Shown in pieces: positions 9,926 to 21,900 of a stretch of 64,000 nt of DNA. Position numbers and translations under genes: made by a program. Source of the DNA: Limnephilus marmoratus (Eukaryota > Arthropoda > Insecta > Trichoptera > Limnephilidae); contig OU862913.1 of NCBI GenBank assembly GCA_917880885.1, forward strand, positions 26,855,286 to 26,919,285. Direction: 5' to 3'. The number at the start of each line of letters is the position of its first letter. Within the stretch, counting starts at the first letter, position 1. The notes under the pieces are model-generated. The model saw only the letters and a program-made list of their open reading frames with translations, ran no database searches and was not told where the DNA came from.

Positions 9926-12900
9926 CTGAGAACAAATAATATAATAATGTGAGCAAAGTCGGAATGGCAGATTATTAAATGATAGGTATGAATACACGAG
10001 TACTTGTTGTCACAATTACTAATGTTATTTCTAATCAGTATTTAAATGTTATTATTATTTTTATGACAATACAGCACAAGAGTCCCAGCTGCTCCTAACT
10101 GTCTGGCACTATGGTATCCCCAATTAGCATATTAGTATGTTTTGTAGCTGAAGGTGATGGGGAGGGGAAGGAGATGGGAAAAAGGATGTTTGGAGAGTAT
10201 TTGGCTATTCAGACCAAGTCTCCGTATACAGCTAAAGCCATATCAGTAAAGTTTCATTTCTGATTGGTGTGGTCAATCAGATATTGTAATTCGTGTATTG
10301 TGATGAATGTTTTTTTTTTTAAATTTGAAGTAATAAATGTTCATTATTAGAAATTATAAGGACATAAAAAGTCATTATGAGCACGCCGGGATTTGATCCT
10401 GAGACCTCTAGATTCTTAGCCGAGGATCTTAACCACTCGGCCGCAGAGGTTTTAGTTAACCCCACACAGGCAATAACAAAAATTTTCCTCAGGACCTATA
10501 TCATGTTTGAGGATGCTGTGTGGAGGGACTTATGCTTCTATTGGGTACTTTAACTAATGTTTATCAGGCATTCGTGCAATAGTTTAATTTTTAAAGTTAC
10601 ATTCATGTTGGTGCCAGTGTTTGCGGTGCAGTATGTGGTGAAAAATCTGCATTAAAATGTTGAAAATTAAAGAAAATGGATGAGAAAAACCTTAAATTTA
10701 ACTCTGTCAAGTTTTATTTAAATTTCTGTATACCATCATACTATGGGGGAGGATCAGTGGCGGATACAGAAAAAACTCAAGGGGGGGGCGCAAAAGATAT
10801 AAGAAAACTAAAAAGTAGACAACGGGGAGAATACGACGAACCGCACAAAGAGGAGACCGACGATATGATTTTGGCAGCCACCTCTGGTCTGGAGCTCCAA
10901 AATACCTAAAAAATACCCTCGACTCTGTGCAGAAACGGGCGGTCCGCTTAATAATAATAATGCTTATTCCAGTAATAGATTCTCCCATTTTAACAGACGG
11001 ATTGCAATCTTTAGAACACAGGCGTCGGCGTCGGGTGGGAATGCTATCCTTGTTCTACCGGTATTACAATGGAAGATGCTCCGAGGAACTAGCGACATTG
11101 ATCCCTTCGGCACCGGTGCCTAGTCGGGAAACACGCCAAACGTGTGCCCAACATTTGTACACGGTTGACATTTGTCACATGAGGGTCGTTTCTTTGACTC
11201 GTTCTTGTGTTCAACAGCTCGGCTGTGGAATGATTTGCCGGCCTCTGTGTTTCCTCCTTCCTACAACATGGGTCTCTTCAAGACCGATGTTCATTCCTTC
11301 CTCTCCTCAAAAAGACTCTCCACTAGCATCCCCGATGACATAGGCCCCGAGGGAAATTTTTTTTCCTCAGGGCCTCCTGTGTGGATTAAATGTAAAAAAA
11401 TACTGTCTCATTCTCTCGCAGGCTAAAACAAACAGATGGATGTGTTTGTCAAATTACAATGGTGCTAAAGAAGTTTCCACTTCAATAAATAAATAAAAGA
11501 TTGACGGACCGCACATTTTAAACTTTGCTGGCCACAGGGAGCAGTAGGGCTGCATTACACGATCAAGGGAATTAAATACTTGAGTCGTGCCGTGTTAAGG
11601 GTACCTTTACATGAAACGACGTATGAATGTGAATGAAGCAAAAGTTTCAATTTAGGAGGCGAGTGTGGGTACCGCCGCCACGGGAATTATATTTTGGTAA
11701 ACAACACCTCTGCTATAAGTCATCCAAAGTGGATCGCTAAGTTTGGTGACTTAGCAGGGATAATAATAATAATAATAATAATAAGTTTTTATTAATTTCT
11801 TACACATTACAAATTTAGATTTAATACATATAAGAAATTACGTTATACATATAAATAGTATACAAAAAAAAATAATTTTTTTTACAAATATTTATACATA
11901 AAAAAGAAACATCAAGAAATAAATCAATTTCAAAAAAAATTAATTTTTTCAGGCAGTGGTGAAAGATCTCGTCAATGTGGAGAGACTCTTTCAAGAATCA
12001 AAAGAATTTCACTTTTGAACCTCTCCTCACTGACGCCAAACATATCAATCTCGGAGGAGATTTGGTTCAGGAGCAATATACTCCTTCCTACCGGGAGAAC
12101 CATTGGCAGGTTAGTTCTACAGGCAGGAAGATAGAATAATCTATGCTGGCGTTGTCTAAGATAGTCATCCGGAACATAGAGACTCACGCGCTCCAGAATG
12201 GCTGAATTCTCAATATAGCCACGCAGCAGTCTGAATAGGTGGGTAGCAGCGTACCCCTCCCTTCTGAGCTGCAAGGAGTGGAGTCCCAGCATGCCCAGAA
12301 GAAAGTTCGTCGGGTAGAGCCATGGATAGTGGCCGTACTCCCTCATGTAGAGAAATCTTAGAAACTTTTTTTGAATCCTCTCCAACATGAGGGAGCATCC
12401 CACCTCATGAGGATTCCAGATAAGCGAACCACTCTCCAGCCTACTGCGGACCAGGGAGAAGTATAAAATCCTCAGAGCACGGGTATCCCGAAAAGCTCTG
12501 ACGGTTCGGAGAACAAACCCTAACATTTTTAAGGCCGACTGGCAAACCCCTTCGATATGAGGACGAAATGTCAGCTTATTTTCATACATAATCCCAAGAT
12601 CCTTTATATTCGAAACTCGGTTGAGATTATGACCGAGCATAGTATACCTGTGGTAGGTGAGACTAAATGCTCTGGTAAAAGTCAGAACAACGCACTTCGA
12701 GACATTGAAATGAAGCTGGTTTTGTTGACTCCATTCTGAAATGTTATCAACATCAGCTTGAAGGCGCAGGCAGTCCTCAATATTTCTTATTAGAAGAAAT
12801 AATTTTAGATCGTCAGCGAACAACAGAAAGCGAGAAAAACGAATGACTCCAGCAATGTCATTAATGAAAATAGAAAAGAGAAGAGGCCCTAAGATCGAAC

Positions 12901-15900
12901 CTTGGGGAACCCCTGAAAAAACAAGAAACTCAGCAGATTGGAAGATTCCGTGGGTGACAAATTGCTTTCTGTTCCTGAGGTAACTTATAAAAAACTTTAA
13001 CATCCGAAGGGAAAAACCTATCTGGGCAAGTTTTATGAGTAAGATATCATGATTCACAGTATCAAAGGCTTTGGAGAAGTCATGATACGAACAGTCTACT
13101 TGGTATCCACTGTCTAGGGACCTAGCAACATAGTCGGTGAAAACCATCAGATTGGTTTCAGTGGATCTTCCTTTCCTGAAACCATGCTGTTCTGGGATAA
13201 TGTATGCGTCTATCTGAGGCATAATGAATTTATAAATTAATTTTTCAAATAGTTTAGCAGGAGCTGATAGTATGGCAACTGGTCGATAGTTTTCGATTAA
13301 CTTTCTAGAACCATTCTTAAAAATAGGACATATGTTGGAAGTTTTCCATACTTCAGGAAAAGTGGAAGTACTAATAGCTAGGTTAAAGATAAAACGTAAT
13401 GGTGTTTTTAGGAACTCGGCGCACCCTTTAATAAAAAATACGGGAACGAAGTCTGGTCCGATAGAGTGGGAGTTCTTCATGAGTCTTATGGCACTCATCA
13501 CGTCAGATTCGGTAAATAAACCTAAATCGACGTTTGTAGCTCCTCTGGTATTAAATGTGGCCGCATTATTAATGTCTAGAAGTGGAGGGTCTTTATTGTA
13601 GACCGATAGAAAATGATCAGCAAATGCGTTAGCCACACCCAAGCCACGAAATTCCTGATTACCTTTCATCATGGTGTCTTCAAGACCACCATCCTTCCGA
13701 AGGGATTTTATGTAGTGCCAAAACATCTTGGGATCATGTATGATGTTTTCCTCGATTGTAGACACGTAGGCTCGATAGGCCACTCGAATCTCGCGCCTAA
13801 CTAACGCACGGTAAAAACTAAACAGATCGTATTCACCCTGAAGGCCTCCAGCTTTCCAACGCTTATGATGGGCGTGTTTGATCTCTATATTCGAGATGAC
13901 TTCTCTCGAGAACCATTTCGGATATTTGCGACCACCACTGCCTGCAAACTTTTTGGGAAAACAAGAATCAAATACGTCATAAATACAACTGTAAAAATAT
14001 TGCACCGCCTCATCTACTGTACAGAAAGTGCTGAGGTTTTGCCAGTTCATCCGGCTCATTGATTCATACAAGTTGATGACATTTCCCTTGTTGAAATACC
14101 ATCCCTTTGAAGTTTCACGTTCAAGGGTCGGGACTCTATTACTTTTTAAAGGTTTTCTCATCAAGCTGCACTGAAATTCAATAGCCGGATGAAAACTGTC
14201 CTCGGGTACAAGTGGAAATTCGCAGCGTCTTACCTCAAGATTGGCATTACACAGAACAAAGTCAAGGATTCTGGAATTGGAATTTAGAATGTCATTACAC
14301 TGAGAGAGACCAAAGGCCGCGCACAGATAGTCTAAATCGGATTCAACCTTAGAAACTTCACGAGCGGAATGTAAATTAAAATCTCCCAGTATGACGACAT
14401 TCTTTTGACCAAATACATCGAAATTAGAATGCATCCTGTCAAAAAATTGCTTGAATACTTCCCACCTACTGCTAGGCGGGAAATAAACTACACAAAAGAA
14501 TGTGACAGTCAGTTTGCAAGATACTTTTACCCATAAATCCTCTTGCTCAGTTTCTAGGGTGCGGATGCGCTCGATCTTTAACCCATCATCACCCTTGAAG
14601 GCAAGAAGACAACCGCCACCCTGCCTGTGACCACTGCCGTTGTCTCGATCCCTTCTAAAAACTAAGAAATCACCACCAAAAAGTTCAGAGGTCAAAACAC
14701 CAGCATTTAGCCATGTCTCGGTCAGCGCTATAATATCATAGTCCCCGGCCGCAACATTATTGTAAAAATGCGAGCATTTTGTTTTCAATCCTCTGACATT
14801 CTGGTAGAAAATGAACTTTTTATTTCGCGAGTTTAGTCAGCTACTGCCGACCGCAATCGCTGGAAGGCGAGGCGCCGCCACCCTAATTTCCCATTCCTTA
14901 ATGAATGTGCGGCGCGGCCAGTGTTTTGCTTTCAAAACTTCGGCAACCGCCAGCTGAGGCATGCCAATCTTAAATGAGGAGTACTCACCCCGAGTTTTAA
15001 TTTTTACAACCTTATATGACGCGGCGCCATATAGTGACGTTAAGTAACGCGACATGTCATCGCAAGAAGTATCAGGATGGAATGGGTAACAGTGAAAGAA
15101 ATTCATTACTGATGCCTGAGTTCGTGGGATGTGATTTTTCAAAGTAGCGGCGGAAGCATTTGCCCACATACTGCGTGGCGAGCTGGAAAGGACTGGTTGA
15201 GGGAGACCATTTAACCTCTCCAGCAGGAATCCCTCGACCCATTTCCTCGCATCGCAGTGGGAGGGAAAGTTTCATCCGTCCATCTCTCCTGGACACACTA
15301 ACCCAGAGAGTCCTAACCACCTATCATACCTTTTTTCTTTCCACTATTTCCTTTCTCTAAAATGACCCTTCACATAGCATCTCCAAAGGCATTTTTTTTT
15401 AATAATAAAATAATAATAGGTATATTTTGTAATAGTTACCCAAAAATGACAGTGGATATGTATTCGGGAAGTATATTTACGAGAGATGGGGAGTCTGATA
15501 GAGATATTGAAAGAAGGGTAAATGCAGGCAACTCCGCATTTATGGAGGACTGAACGCCGTTGGCGCTAACAAAAAACTGTCGAAAGAAGCGAAGCTAGCA
15601 GTCCACAATAGAGTGCTTTTTTTACATTAACTCTACACAGGAGGCCCTAAGGAAAATGATTTCCCTCATGTCATCTGGGATGCTGTGTGGAGGGTCTTTT
15701 TGAGGAGAGGAAGGAATGAACATTGGTCTTGAAGAGACCCATGTTGTAGCAAGGATGAAACACAGAGGCCGGCAAATCATTCCACAGCCGAGCTGTTGAA
15801 CACAAGAACAAGTCGAAGAAACGACCCGTTCTCATGTGACAAATGTCAACCGTGTACAAATGTTGGGCACGCGTTTGGCGTGTTTCCCCACTACGCACCG

Positions 15901-18900
15901 GGGTACCAACCCTGATGTATGGCAGTGAAGCGTGTAACTGGCAGAGGAAGGACTAAATGCTATAGAAAGCCACGTATGATAGTGTGAGAAAATATGAAAA
16001 TAATGCAAGGCTGATACAAGCGTAATAAGTAAGATTAAGAAAGGGACGCTTAGATGGTTTAGACATGTAGAGCGAATGATTGAAGAAATATTTTCTTGTA
16101 TTTAGGGGGCAAAGGGGGGGGCGCGCGCCCCCTGCGCCCCCCCCCCCTGTATCCGCCACTGGGGAGGATACGGGCGGTGCTCGCGTCCACACTATCCAGC
16201 CACCTAGCTTAGGTCTCTCAACACTCCTTACATCTGAAGGATTACATAAAATCCTTCACAATTCATATCTGCGTTATTTTATTTTATGTGAATGGTTCCA
16301 TGACAGTTGATCCGCAGGCAGTTGAACCCCGGCATACTTGTGAACAATAGTTTAGAGAATATAATAAGGTATACTTAATTACACAAAATATAACTAAGTG
16401 ACCCCGAAGGAGTGTGCAGCGAGTGTGACCACCGTATACTAAAGTATAAAACATATTTTCATTCAAAAGCATCAAGGATAAGTCCACGTGTCTATCGAAA
16501 AGCCAACTGTATACCAGCGCATAAGTACAAAACATCTACACTGTATTCGTTCGATATTCGTACCAACTTATTATTAAGGGTATTTTTGAAGTCAATTTTA
16601 CATTTGAAATTGGTTAATAATGCAAAAAAATTATAATCGAAGGGAAAACTTCTTTAGCACCGTTGTGATGTGTGGGTGTGGAGGCCACAACACGGGTAAG
16701 CCACCCAGTGAGGACAACATTATTAAATTATACTATAAAATGTGAACTAATGTATCAAAAAAAAAACTCGATGGAAAGAAAAATAGCGACACTAAAAAGA
16801 GACAAACACATACATCTATAGGATTTAGCCTGCGAGAGAATGACAAAGTATAATCAGTTTCCTCTTTGTGCTTAGTGGCCTCTCCACTCTTGTCTCCTTT
16901 AGTTTTCTAAAGGTTTCACTTCTACGGCGAGTGAATTGTACACTCCATTTTTATAGTAAATATCATTTCGAGGGGCCAATTGTTGGGCCAACTGTCGGGT
17001 CATCTATGTATATGAATACTGCATAAGAGTCCCAGGTGCCCATGGCATTAACAATTGGGGTACGGACATTTGCCTGGTTTGGAAGGTCGTAATAAATAAT
17101 GTATAATATTTTTGTCACGCACAAATGTGAAAGAGAACCAATATGAAATGAATTTAAAAAAAAGTGATTGTTACAAGGCTGAGGGGAGTGGGGATGGGAA
17201 TAACATAGATAGAATAAGTTTTAAGGTATCTGGCTATTCAGATCTGGTCACCAAATAAATCTAACGGTATTTCAAGCAACCAGCTTTTCGATTCTGAATT
17301 GTAATCATTCATCAGGGCGATACTAAGCATATTCACTAAAAAATACTTTTTTTACATTAATTCCACACAAGAAGCCCTGAGAAAAATAATTTTCCTCAGG
17401 GCCTATATCATCTGTGAGGATTCTGCGTGTATTTTTTTAGGGAAAGGAAGGAGAGGAAGTTCTGGGAAGGAAAAGGGTATGAGAGGTGGGTAGGAATCTG
17501 GGGGTCAATGTGTCTAGGAGTGACGGACGTATGAATCCATCCCTCCAACTGTGGTGCTAGGTGATGGGTTGAGAGAGACCGGCTGGAGAGGTCTAGGTTA
17601 GGTCTTCCTCAACCAATCTCTCTCGATCGGGCCCGCCATGGCATAGGTCGCCAAACGCATTGGCCGCCAAGACCTAGACAAACCTCACCCCAACCAAACC
17701 TGAACCACATCAACTAGAAGGAGACCAGCAAGAGTGGATGTGTTTCCTGTAGATGGACAAGGCTTCTTGGAGAGTAACTGATAGAGGTGTGGCGCCAGGA
17801 TGTACAACATATTATGTAACTTCCATTACTTTTTACATTAACTCTAAAGAGGAAGCCACCAAAGGTATAATTTCCCTCAGGAATCTTTTTGAGGAGAGGA
17901 AGGAGTGAACATGGGTCTTAAATCCGTTCCACAGCCGAGCTGTTGAACTCAAAAACGACCCGTTTTCAAGTGACAAATGTTAGGATACATGTTTGGCGTG
18001 TGCCCCGATTATGCACCGGTGCCGATGGGATCAATGACGCTAGTTCCTCGGAGAATCTTCCATTGAAATACCGGTAAAACAAGTACAGCATTCCCACCCC
18101 AAACCTGTGCTCTAAAGAAAACAATCCATTTATTATGATAGGGGAATTTATCAAACGGACCGCCCGTTTCTGCAATGAGTTAAGGGTTGTTTTCCAGTAT
18201 TCTGGGGCACCAGATCAGAGGTGACTGTCAAATTCAACAGTAGTGCGCACTTGATGACTGAACATGATTCGAAAGGTATCTCGCTGTTGAAGACAGAGGG
18301 TGTTGGATCTGGTGCGATGTTTCTAATACAGTTATAAGCTTAATTCATAATGCATCTCAATATTACATACCTTACATGGTCCACTAGCGCCGATAGGGCG
18401 GCTGCAGATCTCTACTTGGTGGCGAACACCATCTGGATGAAGGCCTTTGTAAGTGAATATTCCAGCACACTCTTCCTGGGGAACTAACTTCATTGATGTC
18501 TGAAATGAAGGAATTGTGATTATTTGGTTATTTTATATAATGAAAACAAATACACCCGTTTTAGGCATTCATATTAAAACTTTCTTGACATCTAACATCA
18601 CATAATAGTGAGTTATAATAACATATATGATATTCATGGTGGGAATAATGATAAAATATATAATTAATAAACAATTTGCAGAGTTTTTTGCATAGTGTCA
18701 GTGTAATTTTTGTGTGTTTTTTAATATATTTTTATTCTTTATTTTTTTCCTTTATTTCTAAATACATTTAAAAAGATATTTTTTGCATATTTTTAAAATT
18801 CAGTAATATATACATAAGCATAAGACATAAGAAATGTAAAAGTAAGTAATAAATTAGTATTTTTAATTTTTAACTTTATGAGTAAAATCTCACATTATAA

Positions 18901-21900
18901 TATTTAATTAAATGAAGACAATATTAGCGAAACTATCGAAAATCTGGAAACAGAAAAATCAGAAAAAGATATATGGCAAGTGCTCTACCAACTGAGCTAC
19001 GGAACCCATATCAAATTCGGTCACTTTTAACGGTATCATATTTCGACTAAGAACTACCAACATTATCTTTATTTTCTTAATATATTAGTAAATAAGCATA
19101 TAAACACAAGACAAAAGTAAGTAATGGGAACCCACTAAGGCACTTCTTGTTTGGAACAATTTGCCGGCCTCTGTGTTTCCTACTTCCTACAACATGGATC
19201 TCTTTAAGACCAATGTTCATTCCTCCCTCTCCTCAAAAAGACCCTCCACACAGCATCTCAGATGACATAGGCCCTGAGGGAAATTATTTTCCTCAGAGCC
19301 TCCTGTGTGGATTTAATGTAAAAAAAAATTATATATGCAAATTTTATAAAATGTTTCCTGTACCATAAACTATAACCGATTGTAAAACTAACTAACCATA
19401 GCGCCACTTCTCCACAGAAGTAGGCAGATGAGATAGACCGCCACACGTCTCGGCACACATTTCTTGCTTCATTCACATTCATCGTCTCATACATACTCTT
19501 ATGTTATTCTGACTCTTGATGTGACTTGATATAAGAATTTTATTCGCTTGATCGTGCCATGTCTATGGGTATGGGTACTGCCACCCCTGGAACCATTTAT
19601 TGAAACACCAACACCTTTGTCATAAGTCACGCAAAGTGGTTCGCTTTGTTTGGTGACTTAGCAGGAGTGTCCGGGTTCATTGAATGAGGTTTGTCCGGGT
19701 CTAGGCAGTGGATGCGTATGCCCACCACCTGCATGGCAGGCCGGATCGGGAGAGAATGGTTGAGGGAGTTCCTCTGACTTTTCCCGCCGTGCTCTCTCGG
19801 AACATTGCCTAGCACCGCAGCGAGAGGATGGATTCATATGTCCGTCACTCCTGGACACACTGACTCTCAGATTCCTACCCACCCTTCATATCCTTTTCCT
19901 TCTTAGCACTTACTCTTCCTGCTTTACTAAAAAACCCTCCACACAGCATCCCCAAAGATAACATAGGCCCTGATGGGAATTATTTTCCTCACTGCATCCT
20001 GTGTGGAGTAATGTAAAAAAAATGTTTTCTCAATAATAAGAAATGTTTATATACCTCTATGTGAAAATATGTAAGTACATCAGAGCAGAGTACTGTGAGG
20101 TGTGATCTTATGTAAGAAATGTAAATAAAATAATACTTTCTTCATCATCAAGGCAGACAAATAAGTTCTTACTTTAACATCAGCTTCCAATGTGAAGTTC
20201 CACCCAGTTAGGATCAGGCCACTATAGGGAAGAGGGGTGCCCGTGTGGAGACAGGCGGGTAGAATTCTGCTGGTGAAAGTTATCCTGAAATTGATAAAAA
20301 TGGTTAGAAATAAGTTTTTATTTTTCGAATCGCCAGTTTGAGTGGTCCAACGCGATAGTTTTCCTAAAATGTGACATATTCAAAAAAAAGTGGAAAAACA
20401 ATAAAAAATTAACTAACTAACCATCACGCCGTTTCCCGCAGGGGTAGGCAGAGAGGACGGACCGCCAAACAACTCGGTCTTGGCACACACTCTTTGCCTC
20501 ACTCACATTCATACATTGTCTTCTATTATTCTGACTTTTGACATGGCCCGACTCAAGTATCTGATTCACTTGATCGTACCATGTCTTCCTCGGGTGTCCC
20601 CGACTTCTTCTACCATTGACATTCGCGTCGTATATTATTCTTACACTACTTTCTTCGTTCATTCGCTCTACATGCCCAAACCATCTGAGGGTCCCTTTCT
20701 TAATCTTACTCATTATGCATACATCAGCCTTACATTCTTTGCAGATATCCACATTTCTCACACAATCATACATTGTTTTACCACACATACGTCTCAGGGA
20801 TCTCATTTCAACAGCATTCAGTTTACTTTCATCCTTCCTCTGCCAGTTCCATGCCTCACTGCCATACATCAGGGTAGGAGGTACCAGGACTCCGTTGTGG
20901 ACTGCTAGCTTTGCTTCTTTTGACAGTTTTTTGTTAGCGCTAACGGCATTCAGTCCTCCATTAATGGAGTTACCGGCATTCACCCTTCTTTCAATATCTC
21001 TATCAGCCTTCCCATCTCTCGTAACAGTTTTACAAAAAGAAAAGATTACTGGCGCATAGAGATGTTTGATGATGGGACTAAGGGTGACTCCATGCTCCAT
21101 GGAGGCAATCATGGTATTCTTGGATTGGCGTAATCTGCGCCATTATATCCTTCCAGGAACATTTCCGTAGCGCAGCAGTACCTACCTCAGGAACCCCCAA
21201 CTTGGCGACAGGCCAAATAATATGCACCATTGTTTATTTTTAGATTAGTCGCGTGTTCGGTTCCTCTACTGGCTAAGTCCTCCATCACGACGCAAGCAAC
21301 ATTTTCCACTTACTGTGGAGGTAGTGGGAAATTTTAAAATATTGTCAGGTTATTCGTAACCCGGGAATGTATGCCACCAAGATCGAGACAAATCTCACCC
21401 CATGAACTCGAGCACTCCTGCTAAATCACAAAACGTAGCGAATTACTTGAGGTGACCTGTGGCAAAGGTGTTGGTTATCCAATAATTGGTTCCCGGGGCG
21501 GCGGTACCGTAAATTTTAAATGTTTTGATAAAATGCATTGGAGAATTTTAAAATTAACTCCACCCAGTAGGTAGGTACCAAGGAAAATAATTTCCCTCAG
21601 GGCCCATGTTATCTTTGGGGATGCTATGTGGAGGGTCTTTTTAAGGAAAAGAAGGACAGGCAGTTCTGGGAAGGTAAAAGGTATGAAGGGTGGGTAGGAA
21701 TCTGGGGTTCAGTGTGTCCAGGTCATCCGCTAAGTCTAAGCAAATCTCACCCCGTGAACCCGGGCACCCCTGCTAAGTCACCAAATGTAATGACCACTTG
21801 GGGTGACTTATGGCAGAGGTGTTGGTTATCCAATAAATAATGGTTCCTGGGGCGGCGGTACCCATTCCGAGATAGCTTTAGATGTTAGAGGAAATTCCTG

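Larger units (their letters stand above)
11761..15155 (-). mobile_element. Non-LTR retrotransposon (LINE 2)
   Basis: Starts inside ORF1 (5'-truncated at about 15155), carries complete ORF2 and a 3' UTR ending in an ATT/TTA repeat (plus strand TAATAATAA at 11761-11784). It inserted into a Ra retroposon, itself within the hAT composite. Confidence 0.85.
10755..16161. mobile_element. 5.4-kb hAT-bounded composite element
   Basis: Left end CAGTGGCGGATACAG at 10755; right end CTGTATCCGCCACTG finishing at 16161; both followed inward by long G or C runs. An exact 8-bp duplication GGGAGGAT sits at 10747-10754 and 16162-16169. No hAT transposase was recognised inside; the interior is LINE and retroposon sequence (10868-11500, 11690-15400, 15440-16080). 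It lies in the last intron of the protease gene. Confidence 0.85.

Noticed and set aside
12210..14062. Several plus- and minus-strand ORFs of 60-90 codons
   Set aside because: They are shadow frames of the LINE 2 ORF2.
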